Positions 18,557 to 28,163 of a stretch of DNA of 64,000 nucleotides are shown one piece after another. The stretch lies in NCBI RefSeq assembly GCF_900105205.1, contig NZ_FNSQ01000005.1, positions 1,674,001 through 1,738,000 on the forward strand, given 5' to 3'. This DNA is from Microbacterium hydrocarbonoxydans (GTDB lineage Bacteria > Actinomycetota > Actinomycetes > Actinomycetales > Microbacteriaceae). The notes below the pieces were generated by a model, which searched no databases, was not told where the DNA came from, and saw nothing but the letters and a program-made list of their open reading frames with translations. Made by a program: the position numbers and the translations under genes. Positions within the stretch are counted from its first letter, which is position 1. Each line of letters opens with the position of its first letter.

Positions 18557-18560
18557 GCCG

Positions 18561-19775
18561 ATGCTGCGTCCGCGACGTGCGCTGGCGGTCGCAGCTGCGG
18601 CGATCGTCGGACTCTCGGCCGTGACCGTCTCAGTGACGGCGTCGGCCGAGTCGTCGGCGGTCGCCGCTACGGCGAGGTCGCCCCAGGCCTGGGCCGGCTC
18701 GGCTCACGCCGGCATCGGCGACCCTCGGGACCGGGCGGCGGAGATGGTCTCCGAGATGTCGACGGCCGAGCAGGCCGCGAGCATCGTGATGGGGCACATC
18801 CCGAGCACGGATGCTTCGGCCCTGCACGCGTATATGGCGCAGGGGCTCGGCGGGTTCATCCTCATGGGCGCCAACATCCCCGCCGACGAGGCCGCCCTGC
18901 CGGACGTCACGGCTGCCTTGACGGTCGACCCCGAGCTGCCCCCGCTCGTCGCGATCGATCAGGAGGGCGGAATCGTCTCCCGCCTCGCGAACGACACGTA
19001 TCCCGCATCCACCACGCTCAAGGATCGCCCGGTCGCCGACACGTCGGCGGCGTTCGCGGCCCGCGCTGCTCTGGTGGCCAAAGCTGGGGTCACCGTGAAC
19101 TTCGGAACCGTCGCCGACGTGACCTCTGATCCGGCATCGTTCATCCACGGCAGGGCGCTGGGGACCGATCCTCGGTCATCCGGCGATCGCGTCGCAGCGG
19201 CCACGGACGCGCAGGAGCAGGTCGTCGCGTCGACGCTCAAGCACTTCCCCGGCCACGGTGCAGCTCCTGGAGACTCCCACCACGCGATCCCGACGACCGC
19301 GGAGAGCCTCGCGGACTGGCGGGCGAGGGATGCCGTGCCCTTCGTCGAGGGCATCGACGCCGGGGCGTCGCTGCTGATGTTCGGTCATCTGGCCTACACG
19401 GCCGTCGATGCGGCACCTGCCTCCCTGTCACCCCGCTGGCATGAGATCGCCCGCGACGAGCTCGGCTTCGACGGCGTGATCGTCACGGACGACCTCGGGA
19501 TGCTGCAGTCCTCCGGCATCCCCGAATACGCCGATCCGGTGGCGAATGCGGTCAGCGCAGTCATCGCCGGCAGTGACCTGGTGCTCATGATCGCAGGATC
19601 GACACCGGACACCGCCGGCGACATCGTCGCCGGGATCACGGCGGCTGTCGACGCAGGGGCCTTGCCGGCAGACCGGCTGGCCGATGCCGCGACGCGGGTG
19701 ATGGCACTCCGCCTCGAGTCGGCATCCGCCGATGTCGGGTGGCTGCCCTGCCCGGACTGCGCACCGGTCGAGTGA
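18561..19775 (+). CDS. Secreted GH3 beta-N-acetylhexosaminidase-like enzyme
   Basis: This 404-residue protein has a signal peptide (about residues 1-35) and a single glycoside hydrolase family 3 N-terminal barrel. The NagZ signature KHFPGHG followed by DSHH is at about residues 231-243, and VTDDLGM (Asp near residue 310) carries the expected nucleophile. NagZ-type enzymes release GlcNAc from muropeptides, so a role in cell-wall recycling or chitin-like sugar release is likely. The C-terminal GH3 domain is absent, as in NagZ. The last residues include two Cys (LPCPDC), unusual for the family. Confidence 0.85.
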   Translation: MLRPRRALAVAAAAIVGLSAVTVSVTASAESSAVAATARSPQAWAGSAHAGIGDPRDRAAEMVSEMSTAEQAASIVMGHIPSTDASALHAYMAQGLGGFILMGANIPADEAALPDVTAALTVDPELPPLVAIDQEGGIVSRLANDTYPASTTLKDRPVADTSAAFAARAALVAKAGVTVNFGTVADVTSDPASFIHGRALGTDPRSSGDRVAAATDAQEQVVASTLKHFPGHGAAPGDSHHAIPTTAESLADWRARDAVPFVEGIDAGASLLMFGHLAYTAVDAAPASLSPRWHEIARDELGFDGVIVTDDLGMLQSSGIPEYADPVANAVSAVIAGSDLVLMIAGSTPDTAGDIVAGITAAVDAGALPADRLADAATRVMALRLESASADVGWLPCPDCAPVE

Positions 19776-19779
19776 GGCG

Positions 19780-20670
19780 TCAGGCGCGGACGGTCTCCGC
19801 GGCGACCGCTGTGGGTCGCGATTCGCCGAGCCACGCGTCCAGCAGCGCACCGCGCAGGTGTGCCCCGCGCTCCGCGAACCCGCGCTGCTGACGCACATAC
19901 TCGGCCTTGCCGTCCGCGGTCTCGATCGGGACCGGCACGACGCCCCAGTCGGCGAGATCGTAGGGCGCTGCCTGCATGTCGAGCAGCCGGATGTCGCGGG
20001 CGAGTTCGAAAGCATCCAGCAGCAGCTCACCCGGGACCAGCGGTCCGAGTTTGACCGCCCACTTGTACAGATCCATGCCCGCATGCAGGCAGCCCGGCTG
20101 CTCGAAGAGCGACTGCTCGTCCCGCGTCAGTGCCGTACGGTTGCGGGGCACGGCGTCAGGGGTGAAGAACCGGAAGGCGTCGAAGTGGGTGCACCGCAGG
20201 TCGTGACTCTCGACCACCTCGTCGGTCCCAGCCTGTCCGAGGCGCAGCGGCACGGGGTGGCGGTGCTCGTCGGCGCGGTAGACCATCGCCCATTCGTGCA
20301 GCCCGAAGCAGCCGAACTGGCCCGGCCGGGAGGCGGTGCGGCGCAGCATCCGCTCGATCAGGCCGGCGAGGTCTGACTTCTCGCGCGTGAATGCCGCGGC
20401 GTCGGGCACTGCTCCGTCGGCGGTGGTGCCGGGGGAGTACCACCGCCAGCTTCGCCGCTCCGGCGCATCCGACAGCTCCACGCCCGCCCCGGGGTGCCAG
20501 CGGCGCAGCTGAGCGGGCTTGTAGCTGTAGTACGTGAACAGGAAGTCCCAGACCGGATGCTTCTCGCCGCGCGCGGCTCGATCCCGATGGGCGGCGGTGA
20601 GGGAATCCGCCCGCTCCTGGTGTGTTCGTTCGCGCTCCAGCCAGGTGGCCCGGGGCAGGGGGCTGTCCAT
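19780..20670 (-). CDS. Conserved protein, often named 3-methyladenine DNA glycosylase
   Basis: This 296-residue protein belongs to a family found in Microbacteriaceae that is usually labelled 3-methyladenine DNA glycosylase. I recognise the family style (FLFTYYSYKPAQLRRWHPG near residue 45; FGLHEWAMVYR near 122) but not a standard glycosylase helix-hairpin-helix, so the activity is doubtful. Its ATG follows the App1-like gene after one base, so it is the last gene of a dedA-App1 operon and may share a membrane- or stress-related role rather than DNA repair. Confidence 0.65.
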   Translation of the reverse strand: MDSPLPRATWLERERTHQERADSLTAAHRDRAARGEKHPVWDFLFTYYSYKPAQLRRWHPGAGVELSDAPERRSWRWYSPGTTADGAVPDAAAFTREKSDLAGLIERMLRRTASRPGQFGCFGLHEWAMVYRADEHRHPVPLRLGQAGTDEVVESHDLRCTHFDAFRFFTPDAVPRNRTALTRDEQSLFEQPGCLHAGMDLYKWAVKLGPLVPGELLLDAFELARDIRLLDMQAAPYDLADWGVVPVPIETADGKAEYVRQQRGFAERGAHLRGALLDAWLGESRPTAVAAETVRA

Positions 20671-20671
20671 G

Positions 20672-21697
20672 TCAGTGCAGGATGCCGGCTTCGCCGAGCA
20701 GGTCGCGGAGCCCAGCGCCGTCTTCCGCGCTCACCCACGGCGCGACGTCCTCGGAGTGCGGCTCATGACCGGCACGTCCACCGGCGAGGACGGCCTCGGC
20801 GGGGAGCAGGCGACGGATCGCCACACCGGCGACGGAGGTGGGGTGCTCGTCCATGAACTCGGAGTAGATCGCCTCGTCGTGCTGCCCGTCGTCACCGATG
20901 AGCAGCCACTTGACGTGCGGGAACTCGGTGGCCAGTCGACGGAGGTTGGTGAGCTTGTGCTCACGGCCGCTGCGGAACCAGCGGTCGTGAGTGGGACCCC
21001 AGTCGGTGAGCAGCATGGACCCGGCGGGGAAAAGGTGGCGTCCGAGGAAACGGCGCAGCGTCGGGGCGACGTTCCACGCACCAGTGGACAGGTAGATCAT
21101 CGGGGCGCCAGGGTACTCGCGGAGCACCTGATCGAGGAGCACGGCCATTCCTGGCACCGGGATGCGCGCGTGCTCGTCGACCACGAACGAGTTCCACGCG
21201 GCGATGAACGGGCGGGGGAGAGCGGTCACCATCACGGTGTCGTCGACATCGGAGACCACGCCGAAGTGGGTGGAGCCCGAGACGATGAAGGCCGTGGCCT
21301 CGACGGGCTCCTGACCTTCGACCGAGAACGTGAAGGTCTGCCACCCGGGCTCCAGCTCGACGTGGATCACGGAGTCGATGACGCCACCCCGGTCGGCCAC
21401 GACATGGTGCAGCGAGTCGCCGATCTGCACGGACACCTTGGCGAAGCTCACCGGGATGCCGACGAAGCTGCGCCATCCTCGGACGCTGGCAGGTTCGCCG
21501 TCCTTCGTACTGCGCGCCGGAGGGACGATCAGTACGCGTCCGACGACGCGGACCCAGCCGGGACCGCCGTATCCGGGGAAGGGCAGGATGGTCGCGGTAC
21601 GACCGCGACGGCGCGCTCGTCCTTCACGCCACACGTGGAGGCGGTGTTCGAGACGCGCGAACCAGTGGATCCGGGGCGCCGGGGGTGACGAAGCCAT
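20672..21697 (-). CDS. App1-family phosphatase (DUF2183)
   Basis: This 341-residue protein has the DUF2183/App1 catalytic domain: DVDDT at residues 150-154 supplies the DxDxT phosphatase motif of the haloacid dehalogenase fold, followed by YLSTGAWN and DDGQHDEAIY as the later motifs. Fungal App1 dephosphorylates phosphatidate; the bacterial substrate is not established. The N-terminal 140 residues form a beta-rich region with two basic helices. The gene sits 4 bases after dedA and 1 base before the glycosylase-named gene. Co-occurrence with a DedA membrane protein fits lipid phosphate metabolism. Confidence 0.8.
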   Translation of the reverse strand: MASSPPAPRIHWFARLEHRLHVWREGRARRRGRTATILPFPGYGGPGWVRVVGRVLIVPPARSTKDGEPASVRGWRSFVGIPVSFAKVSVQIGDSLHHVVADRGGVIDSVIHVELEPGWQTFTFSVEGQEPVEATAFIVSGSTHFGVVSDVDDTVMVTALPRPFIAAWNSFVVDEHARIPVPGMAVLLDQVLREYPGAPMIYLSTGAWNVAPTLRRFLGRHLFPAGSMLLTDWGPTHDRWFRSGREHKLTNLRRLATEFPHVKWLLIGDDGQHDEAIYSEFMDEHPTSVAGVAIRRLLPAEAVLAGGRAGHEPHSEDVAPWVSAEDGAGLRDLLGEAGILH

Positions 21698-21701
21698 TGC
21701 T

Positions 21702-22373
21702 TCAGTCTTTCACGTCGGTCGCGTCCTTCGCGTCCGAGATGTCGAGGTGACGGGCTTCGAGGCGGGAGATGACCTTCTTGCCGACGAAGACGGCGATCAG
21801 GAACAGCGCGATGATGCCGACGAAGATGTAGCCCGCATAGTGCACGCGGTCCGCGAGCTCGTCGAAGCTGCCGGCTGCGAGCGAGGTGATGCTCACGTAG
21901 GCGGTGGCCCAGAGCAGGCAGGCGGGTGCGGTCCAGGCGAGGAAGCGACGGTAGGAGTAGTGGCTCATGCCCACAGTGAGGGGGACGAGCGAGTGCAGCA
22001 CCGGCAGGAAGCGGGAGAGGAAGATCGCTATACCGCCGCGACGGGCCAGATAGCGTTCGGCACGGACCCAGTTGTCCTCACCGACGCGGCGCCCCACCCA
22101 CGACGTGCGGATGTGCGGACCGATCCAGCGCCCGAGCCAGAATCCGATGCTCTCGCCGATCAGCGCGCCGATCACGACGGTCACGACCATGGCCACGGCC
22201 TGCGGGATGCTGGTGATGCCGATCGAGGCGACGAGCACCACGGTGTCGCCGGGGAAGACGAGCCCGATCAGGACGCTGGTCTCGAGCATGACCGCGAGTC
22301 CTGCGATGAGCGTCCGGGCGACCGGATCGATGGACCGCATGAAGTCGATCAGCCACGGCACCAAGTCGTCCAC
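21702..22373 (-). CDS. DedA family membrane protein
   Basis: This protein of about 223 residues has at least four membrane helices. The family segments FPGDTVVLVAS, GESIGFWLGRWIG and FLSRFLPVLHSLVPLTVGM are present, the last holding the conserved Arg and Pro residues of the SNARE-associated/DedA domain. DedA proteins flip phospholipids or undecaprenyl phosphate and support envelope integrity. The start is set at GTG 22373 because upstream sequence is not protein-like; an ATG at residue 12 is an alternative. It is the first gene of a three-gene minus-strand operon and diverges from pabB. Confidence 0.8.
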   Translation of the reverse strand: MDDLVPWLIDFMRSIDPVARTLIAGLAVMLETSVLIGLVFPGDTVVLVASIGITSIPQAVAMVVTVVIGALIGESIGFWLGRWIGPHIRTSWVGRRVGEDNWVRAERYLARRGGIAIFLSRFLPVLHSLVPLTVGMSHYSYRRFLAWTAPACLLWATAYVSITSLAAGSFDELADRVHYAGYIFVGIIALFLIAVFVGKKVISRLEARHLDISDAKDATDVKD

Positions 22374-22402
22374 CCCTTGAGAATACGGGAGACGGCGCGG
22401 CC

Positions 22403-22408
22403 TAGGCT
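22403..22408 (+). promoter_or_regulatory. -10 element TAGGCT, leaderless pabB start
   Basis: TAGGCT, 6 bases (GAGAAC), then GTG 22415, with no Shine-Dalgarno sequence. Confidence 0.6.
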
Positions 22409-22414
22409 GAGAAC

Positions 22415-23728
22415 GTGCCCGAACGTCTGAGCGCCCGCGTCCTCTCGGGCGGCGTCGACCCCGAAGCGGTGTTCCTCGCGCTCGAACAAGAGTGCTCGGA
22501 CGTGTTCTGGCTCGACGCGGGTGACGACGCGCAGCAGGGCTGGAGCTTCGTGGGTACAGGGGAGCCGTCGACCGTCCCCTCGGGCGTGCGACTCGACGCC
22601 GCCGTGGTGGCCGATCCCGCTCATCCTCCGCTTCGAGACGGCTGGGTCGGCTGGTACGACTACGAGACCGGGGCGCGCGCCGCGGGAGCACCGGTGTCGG
22701 ATGCCGCGGATGCTCCGGGCGGCGCCTGGCTGCAGGTCACGCGATTCGCGGCCTTCGATCATGCGACAGGCACCGTGTGGGTGTCGGCCGCGGAGACGAA
22801 GCTCGACGGTTGGGCGTCGTTCGTGGTGCAGCACGGCGAGCACGCCGAGCCGGTGGGGGACGCCGGGGTGGCACCTGCTGTGGAGGCGAGGCATACGCCG
22901 GACGAGTACGCCGCGCTCATCGAACGCTGCCGAGACCTGATCCGCGCCGGGATCGCGTACCAGCTGTGCCTCACCACGCGCTTCACCGTCCTGGGTGCGC
23001 ATGACGCGGTGTCGGCCTATCGGCGGCTGCGGTCGGCGACGCCCGCCCATCACGGGGGGTTTCTGCGGATCGGCGATCGCTCGCTGCTGAGCGCCAGCCC
23101 CGAGCAGTTCCTCCACGCCGAAGGCGGAATCATCCGCACCCGCCCGATCAAGGGCACAAGACCGCGCGGTCGGGATGCGGGTGACGACGCCGCGCTCGCC
23201 GCGGAGCTCGCCGCAGACGTCAAGGAGCGCGCCGAAAACGTCATGATCGTCGACCTCATGCGCAACGACCTCTCGAGAGTCTGCGACCCCGGAACCGTCC
23301 GCGTGGAGGCGCTGTGGGCGGTCGAGACATATCCGGCCGTGCATCAGCTCGTCAGCACCGTCAGCGGCACGGCGGCTGCCGGCATCACGGTCGGGGCGCT
23401 CCTGGACGCATCCTTCCCGGCCGGCAGCATGACCGGTGCCCCGAAGCTGTCGGCGATGACACGGCTGCACGAGCTGGAGGGCGGCCCGCGCGGCATCTAT
23501 GCCGGCTGTTTCGGATACATCGATGCGGAAGGGGCGCTCGACCTGGCGATGGTGATCCGCAGCATCGTCGTCGAGCACGACCAGGCGATCGTCGGAGCCG
23601 GGGGCGGGATCACCTGGCGATCGGTCGCTGCAGCCGAGATCGCGGAGGTGGCGACGAAGGCGCGGGCGCCCCTGGCAGCGCTGGGCGCGGAAACGCCCGC
23701 GGCCTGGGCTTCCGATATCCTGAACTGA
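22415..23728 (+). CDS. pabB: Aminodeoxychorismate synthase component I (chorismate-binding)
   Basis: This 437-residue protein has the chorismate-binding domain over its C-terminal two thirds. The signatures PIKGTRPRG (about residue 244), DLMRNDLSRVC (about 281) and SMTGAPK (about 337) are intact. The enzyme aminates chorismate to 4-amino-4-deoxychorismate for folate synthesis. It could instead be an anthranilate synthase component I, but the short N-terminus and the lack of neighbouring trp genes favour PabB. A folate cyclohydrolase-like gene lies 3.4 kb downstream. It starts with GTG on a leaderless transcript. Confidence 0.8.
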   Translation: MPERLSARVLSGGVDPEAVFLALEQECSDVFWLDAGDDAQQGWSFVGTGEPSTVPSGVRLDAAVVADPAHPPLRDGWVGWYDYETGARAAGAPVSDAADAPGGAWLQVTRFAAFDHATGTVWVSAAETKLDGWASFVVQHGEHAEPVGDAGVAPAVEARHTPDEYAALIERCRDLIRAGIAYQLCLTTRFTVLGAHDAVSAYRRLRSATPAHHGGFLRIGDRSLLSASPEQFLHAEGGIIRTRPIKGTRPRGRDAGDDAALAAELAADVKERAENVMIVDLMRNDLSRVCDPGTVRVEALWAVETYPAVHQLVSTVSGTAAAGITVGALLDASFPAGSMTGAPKLSAMTRLHELEGGPRGIYAGCFGYIDAEGALDLAMVIRSIVVEHDQAIVGAGGGITWRSVAAAEIAEVATKARAPLAALGAETPAAWASDILN

Positions 23729-23746
23729 TCCCTGTTTCCCTCCAGA

Positions 23747-26338
23747 TTGGTCGTGCGTTCGTTGTCTGAGAACCTGTCCACCTCTCCCGTCGACGAGGAG
23801 TCCTCCTCGGCGCACGCTATCCAGGCCAAGTGGCAGAAGTACTGGGCGGAGAATGAGACGTTCCTCACCGGCGGCGACGACGACAAGCGGCCCCGCCGCT
23901 ACGTGCTGGCGATGTTCCCTTACCCCTCGGGCGACCTGCACATGGGGCACGCGGAGAACTACCTCTACTCCGACATCGTGGCGCGTTTCTGGCGTCACCG
24001 CGGTCACAACGTCCTGAACCCGATCGGCTGGGACTCCTTCGGTCTGCCCGCCGAGAACGCGGCGATCCGTCAGGGCGCGGACCCGCGTGAGTGGACGTAC
24101 CAGAACATCGCGCAGCAGAAGCAGGCCTTCCAGAACTACGGCGTCTCGTTCGACTGGTCGCGCGTGCTGCACACGTCCGACCCCGAGTACTACCGCTGGA
24201 ATCAGTGGCTGTTCCTGAAGCTGCACGAGCGTGGTCTGGCGTATCGCAAGAAGAGCGCTGTCAACTGGTGCCCGAACGATCAGACGGTGCTCGCGAACGA
24301 GCAGGTCGTCGATGGACGGTGCGACCGTTGCGGTGCCGAGGTCGTGAAGAAGAAGCTCACCCAGTGGTACTTCAAGATCACCGACTACGCCGACCGCCTG
24401 CTCGACGACCTGAACCAGCTCGAGGGCTTCTGGCCGCACAAGGTGCTGCAGATGCAGCGCAACTGGATCGGCCGTTCGATCGGTGCCGACGTGGACTTCC
24501 GCATCGAGGGACGCGAGGAGCCGGTGACGGTGTTCTCGACGCGTCCCGACACGCTGCACGGCGCCACCTTCTTCGTCGTCGCACCGGATTCCGATCTGGC
24601 GGCCGAACTGGCGGCGGATGCTCCGACCGAGGTACGTGAGCGCTTCCTGTTGTACCTGGCGGACGTGCAGAAGACGACCGACGTCGACCGTCAGTCGACC
24701 GATCGCCCCAAGACCGGCGTGTTCCTGGAGCGGTATGCGGTCAACCCGGTGAACGGCGAGAAGTTGCCGGTCTGGGCGGCGGACTACGTGCTGGCCGACT
24801 ACGGACACGGCGCGGTCATGGCCGTGCCCGCACACGACCAGCGCGACCTGGACTTCGCCCGCGCGTTCGACCTGCCCGTCAAGGTCGTCGTCGACACGAC
24901 GGCGCCCATCACGGGTGCGATGCCCGTCATCGAGGTCGACGACGAAGGTGTGCCGATCGACACCGGCGCCGCGCTCGACGAGCAGAACCCCGCCTCGACC
25001 GGAGTCGCTCTGACCGGTGAGGGGCGGATGATCAACTCCGGTCCGCTGAACGGCCTGTCCAAGCGCAACGCGATCGCCCGCGCGATCGAGCAGCTGGAGG
25101 CATCCGGCACCGGTCGGGCGGCGAAGAACTACCGCCTCCGCGACTGGCTGATCTCGCGCCAGCGGTTCTGGGGCACGCCGATCCCGATGCTGCATGCCGA
25201 GGACGGGCGCATCATCCCGGTGCCGGAGGACCAACTGCCGGTGAAGCTGCCGAGCGTCGAGGGTCTCGACCTGAAGCCGAAGGGATCGTCGCCGCTGGGC
25301 GCGGCCGAGAGCTGGGTGCGCACCGTCGACGCCGCGACCGGTGACCCGGTGCTGCGCGACCCCGACACCATGGACACGTTCGTGGACAGCTCCTGGTACT
25401 TCCTGCGCTTCCTGTCGCCGAACAGCGACACCGTCGCGTTCGACCCGACGCTGGCCTCCCGCTGGGCGCCGGTCGACTCGTACATCGGTGGCGTCGAGCA
25501 CGCCATCCTGCACCTGCTCTACGCGCGCTTCATCACGAAGGTCCTGTTCGACATGGGGCTGATCGACTTCACCGAGCCGTTCTCGAACCTGATCAACCAG
25601 GGCATGGTGCTGCTCGACGGCGCGAAGATGTCGAAGAGCAAGGGCAACCTCGTCCTCTTCGAGGAGGAGCTCGACGCCTACGGAGCCGATGCTCTGCGCG
25701 TCGGCCTCGCCTTCGCCGGACCCGTGGAGGACGACAAGGACTGGGCCGACGTCTCGACGACCGGTGCGCAGAAGTTCCTCGCCCGCGCGCTGCGCATCGC
25801 CCACGAGGTGTCCTCTCCCGTCGACGTCGTGTTCGCCGGAGGAGATGCGGCGCTGCGCCGTGCGACCCACAAGCTGCTGGCGGATGCCCCAGGGCTCGTC
25901 GAGCAGACGAAGTTCAATGTCCTGGTCGCGCGTCTGATGGAACTGGTCAACGTCACCCGCAAGACGATCGACGGTGCCGCCGGCCCGGCGGACCCCGCGG
26001 TGCGCGAGGCAGCCGAGACCGTCGCCGTGATGCTCGACCTCATCGCCCCGCACACTGCGGAGGAGATGTGGGAGATCCTCGGTCACGAGCCTTCGGTCGG
26101 ACTCGTCACCTGGCGCTCCGCCGACCCGGCTCTGCTCGTCGAGGACACCGTGACCGCCGTCGTGCAGGTGGGCGGCAAGGTCCGCGCTCAGCTCGAGGTG
26201 CCCGCACGTATCGGCGAGGCGGAGCTCGAAGCGCTCGCCCGCGCCGATGAGCGGGTGATCCGCTCGATCGGCGACCGCGAGATCATCAAGGTCGTCGTGC
26301 GCGCTCCGAAGATCGTCAGCATCGTCGTCAAGGGCTGA
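23747..26338 (+). CDS. leuS: Leucine--tRNA ligase
   Basis: A full-length 863-residue class I aminoacyl-tRNA synthetase. HMGH at residues 65-68 is the HIGH motif and KMSKS at 627-631 is the second ATP-binding motif. The editing (CP1) domain lies between them, with the [12 protein letters not shown] segment. The zinc-binding part of the ZN-1 insertion (CDRCGAEV) is present. A TTG at 23747 is used; GTG 23753 or TTG 23762 are equally possible because no ribosome binding site is evident. It charges tRNA-Leu and is therefore linked to the leucine attenuator of leuA. Confidence 0.95.
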   Translation: MVVRSLSENLSTSPVDEESSSAHAIQAKWQKYWAENETFLTGGDDDKRPRRYVLAMFPYPSGDLHMGHAENYLYSDIVARFWRHRGHNVLNPIGWDSFGLPAENAAIRQGADPREWTYQNIAQQKQAFQNYGVSFDWSRVLHTSDPEYYRWNQWLFLKLHERGLAYRKKSAVNWCPNDQTVLANEQVVDGRCDRCGAEVVKKKLTQWYFKITDYADRLLDDLNQLEGFWPHKVLQMQRNWIGRSIGADVDFRIEGREEPVTVFSTRPDTLHGATFFVVAPDSDLAAELAADAPTEVRERFLLYLADVQKTTDVDRQSTDRPKTGVFLERYAVNPVNGEKLPVWAADYVLADYGHGAVMAVPAHDQRDLDFARAFDLPVKVVVDTTAPITGAMPVIEVDDEGVPIDTGAALDEQNPASTGVALTGEGRMINSGPLNGLSKRNAIARAIEQLEASGTGRAAKNYRLRDWLISRQRFWGTPIPMLHAEDGRIIPVPEDQLPVKLPSVEGLDLKPKGSSPLGAAESWVRTVDAATGDPVLRDPDTMDTFVDSSWYFLRFLSPNSDTVAFDPTLASRWAPVDSYIGGVEHAILHLLYARFITKVLFDMGLIDFTEPFSNLINQGMVLLDGAKMSKSKGNLVLFEEELDAYGADALRVGLAFAGPVEDDKDWADVSTTGAQKFLARALRIAHEVSSPVDVVFAGGDAALRRATHKLLADAPGLVEQTKFNVLVARLMELVNVTRKTIDGAAGPADPAVREAAETVAVMLDLIAPHTAEEMWEILGHEPSVGLVTWRSADPALLVEDTVTAVVQVGGKVRAQLEVPARIGEAELEALARADERVIRSIGDREIIKVVVRAPKIVSIVVKG

Positions 26339-26369
26339 GCGCACGGCCCAGCCTGCGTACCTGCTCTGC

Positions 26370-26415
26370 ACATCCGGCCGTCCGCGGGTTTCCTCCCCGC
26401 AGGGCGGCCGGATGT
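26370..26415 (+). terminator. Hairpin terminator after leuS
   Basis: ACATCCGGCCG ... CGGCCGGATGT, an 11-base perfect stem with an inner CGGGG/CCCCG type pairing, begins 31 bases after the leuS stop and ends with TCTGT. Confidence 0.75.
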
Positions 26416-26439
26416 CTGTCCGGCGTCCCGGTCCGCAGC

Positions 26440-26445
26440 TAGCGT
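26440..26445 (+). promoter_or_regulatory. -10 element TAGCGT, leaderless comEA start
   Basis: TAGCGT, GGCGGG (6 bases), then ATG 26452; leaderless spacing. Confidence 0.6.
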
Positions 26446-26451
26446 GGCGGG

Positions 26452-27048
26452 ATGCCCGACGCCCTGACCGAAGCGCCGAGGCCACGCCGCTTCCGGCTCG
26501 GCCTCGGCGCGGCGATCGTGCTCGCGCTGGTGGTGCTGTCGGCCGCCGTCGGGCTCGGGTTGCTGCGGGGGCAGGCTCCGCCGAGCGATTCCGTGCCGCT
26601 CCCGACGGCTGGTTCCGCATCCGCGGGCGCGGCGGGCGAGCTGTACGTGCATGTCCTCGGTGCGGTGGAGCACCCAGGGCTCTATGTCCTTGACCTCGAC
26701 TCCCGGCTCGTCGACGCCGTGGCGGCGGCCGGTGGGACCACGGCGGATGCCGACCTGTCGGCCATCAACCTCGCCCGCGTCCTCGCCGACGGCGAACAGA
26801 TCCTCGTACCCGTGGTCGGCGTCGCCGCTGAGGAGGGGGCGCCCCAGCCTGCGGACGATCTGATCGATCTGAACTCCGCCGATCAGGCGGCGCTGGAGAC
26901 CCTGCCGCGGATCGGTCCGGCGCTGGCAGAGCGCATAATCGCGTGGCGGGAGGAGAACGGCCGGTTCCAGTCCGTCGACGATCTGCTCGGCGTGCCAGGG
27001 ATCGGCGAGAAGATGCTCGCCGGGATCCGCGACGGCGTGAGGGTATGA
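26452..27048 (+). CDS. comEA: ComEA family DNA-binding protein
   Basis: This 198-residue protein has an N-terminal membrane anchor (about residues 22-42), a SLBB domain (about 63-125, beginning LYVHVLGAVEHPG) and a C-terminal helix-hairpin-helix pair (about 137-198; DLNSADQAALETLPRIGPALAERI, then GVPGIGEKML). ComEA binds incoming double-stranded DNA outside the membrane and hands it to ComEC. Normally comEC follows directly; here the two are split by 3.3 kb of other genes. The end of this gene (IRDGVRV) is echoed just before comEC. Confidence 0.9.
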   Translation: MPDALTEAPRPRRFRLGLGAAIVLALVVLSAAVGLGLLRGQAPPSDSVPLPTAGSASAGAAGELYVHVLGAVEHPGLYVLDLDSRLVDAVAAAGGTTADADLSAINLARVLADGEQILVPVVGVAAEEGAPQPADDLIDLNSADQAALETLPRIGPALAERIIAWREENGRFQSVDDLLGVPGIGEKMLAGIRDGVRV

Positions 27049-27078
27049 GGCTGGCTCGGGCGAGGAGGAGACGGCGGA

Positions 27079-27084
27079 TATTCT
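27079..27084 (+). promoter_or_regulatory. -10 element TATTCT, leaderless start
   Basis: TATTCT, 7 bases, then ATG 27092; leaderless spacing. Confidence 0.55.
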
Positions 27085-27091
27085 GACCTGC

Positions 27092-27712
27092 ATGGAAGAT
27101 TCCCCGGACATCCCGCCATCCACGCCCATGGACGCGTGGCTCGAGGCGCTCGGGCAGCCGCAGGGCTCTCCCGGAGGTGGAGCGGCATCAGGCGTGATGC
27201 TCGGCCTCGGAGCGTCGTTGCTGCGCATGGTCGCGGGGTATACGCCGGATGATTCCCGCGCGGCGGAGTGCGCCGCGCGCGTGGCGGCGTTGCGCGGGGA
27301 GGCACTGCAGGCTGTCGAAGCCGACGGCGTCGTGTCCGCGCGCTTCGGCGAGGCTCTGGCGCTGTCGAACGACGATGAGGACCGTGAGCCTCGGGTGAGG
27401 GACGCCGCGGTCGAGGCCGCCGAGTCCACGGCCGCTCTCGGCAGGATCGGTCTCGCCTTCATACCGGAGGCACGGCTCCTCGCAGAGGTCGGCAATCGTC
27501 ACCTCGACATGGATCTGGCCGTCGGGCTGGAGGCGCTGGAGGCCGGGCTGTCGGGGGTGTCGTTGACTCTCAGGGCCAACCTGCAGATCGCACGCACCCA
27601 TGAGGCGCCGTCGTCGCGGCTGGCGGATCTCATCGCGCTGGTCGGGGAGCTGGCTGGCGCCCGGCGAATCGTGGGGGAGATCATCGCAGAGCTCTCCTCG
27701 CACCTGGACTGA
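27092..27712 (+). CDS. Cyclodeaminase/cyclohydrolase family protein
   Basis: This 206-residue protein belongs to the formimidoyltetrahydrofolate cyclodeaminase/methenyl-THF cyclohydrolase (FchA) family. It has the N-terminal PGGGAASGV glycine-rich loop (about residues 29-37) and an all-helical body. Members act on one-carbon folate intermediates in the cytosol. It is the right length for a stand-alone cyclohydrolase. The gene is inserted between comEA and comEC, which otherwise normally adjoin, together with two small membrane genes. Confidence 0.75.
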   Translation: MEDSPDIPPSTPMDAWLEALGQPQGSPGGGAASGVMLGLGASLLRMVAGYTPDDSRAAECAARVAALRGEALQAVEADGVVSARFGEALALSNDDEDREPRVRDAAVEAAESTAALGRIGLAFIPEARLLAEVGNRHLDMDLAVGLEALEAGLSGVSLTLRANLQIARTHEAPSSRLADLIALVGELAGARRIVGEIIAELSSHLD

Positions 27713-27720
27713 CGTCGGGG

Positions 27721-28035
27721 TCATCGCGCGAACTGGTACACGCCCCACAGGATCAGTGCGGCTGCGGTGACCAGCACGACCCAGCCCGGCCAGCTCCGGC
27801 GTGGTGGTCGTCCAAGTGCGGCCGGAAGTCCGAGCTGCTTCCGGATCTCGTCAGCCTCGCCCTCGAGCTCCTCGGACCGTTCCTGCAGATGCAGAGGCGC
27901 TCCCTGCGGCCAACGAAGACGATCCCGAGAGAGGTCCTCGAGCTGTCGGTGAAGCTCGCCCAGCCGTTGCTCGAGGTCTGCTCGGTGCGCATTCGACGGC
28001 GGGTCACCGGCATCCTCGCGCTCGCCCTTGCTCAC
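27721..28035 (-). CDS. Small tail-anchored coiled-coil membrane protein
   Basis: A 104-residue protein with a long charged helix (about residues 15-70, predicted coiled coil: LEQRLGELHRQLEDLSRDR) and one C-terminal membrane helix (about 82-101, GWVVLVTAAALILWGVYQF). The GTG at 28035 is selected because a leaderless -10 (TAACGT) lies 7 bases upstream; longer starts run into the divergent membrane gene's promoter. I do not recognise a family. It may act as a membrane-bound structural or regulatory factor. Confidence 0.6.
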   Translation of the reverse strand: MSKGEREDAGDPPSNAHRADLEQRLGELHRQLEDLSRDRLRWPQGAPLHLQERSEELEGEADEIRKQLGLPAALGRPPRRSWPGWVVLVTAAALILWGVYQFAR

Positions 28036-28042
28036 CCGAGAC

Positions 28043-28048
28043 ACGTTA
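28043..28048 (-). promoter_or_regulatory. -10 element TAACGT on minus strand
   Basis: Reverse complement TAACGT, 7 bases, then GTG 28035 on the minus strand; leaderless spacing. Confidence 0.5.
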
Positions 28049-28151
28049 GCGGGCTGGCGCGGAGGTGTGAAGGCACCGATGCTCGGGCCGGGAAGGATAC
28101 GCGCATTCCCGCGTTCGAGCAAGCGTCTTCGACGGCTGCGGGCCGGGGACC

Positions 28152-28157
28152 TAGCTT
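28152..28157 (+). promoter_or_regulatory. -10 element TAGCTT, leaderless start
   Basis: TAGCTT, 6 bases (CATCGC), then ATG 28164. Confidence 0.55.
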
Positions 28158-28163
28158 CATCGC

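Noticed and set aside
19780..20670. Firm assignment as a DNA glycosylase
   Set aside because: No helix-hairpin-helix glycosylase motif is visible, so only the customary name is reported with caution.
22349..26620. A 1423-codon open frame on the minus strand over pabB, leuS and comEA
   Set aside because: It is antisense to three well-recognised genes and has the Arg/His/Gly-rich composition of a GC-rich shadow frame.
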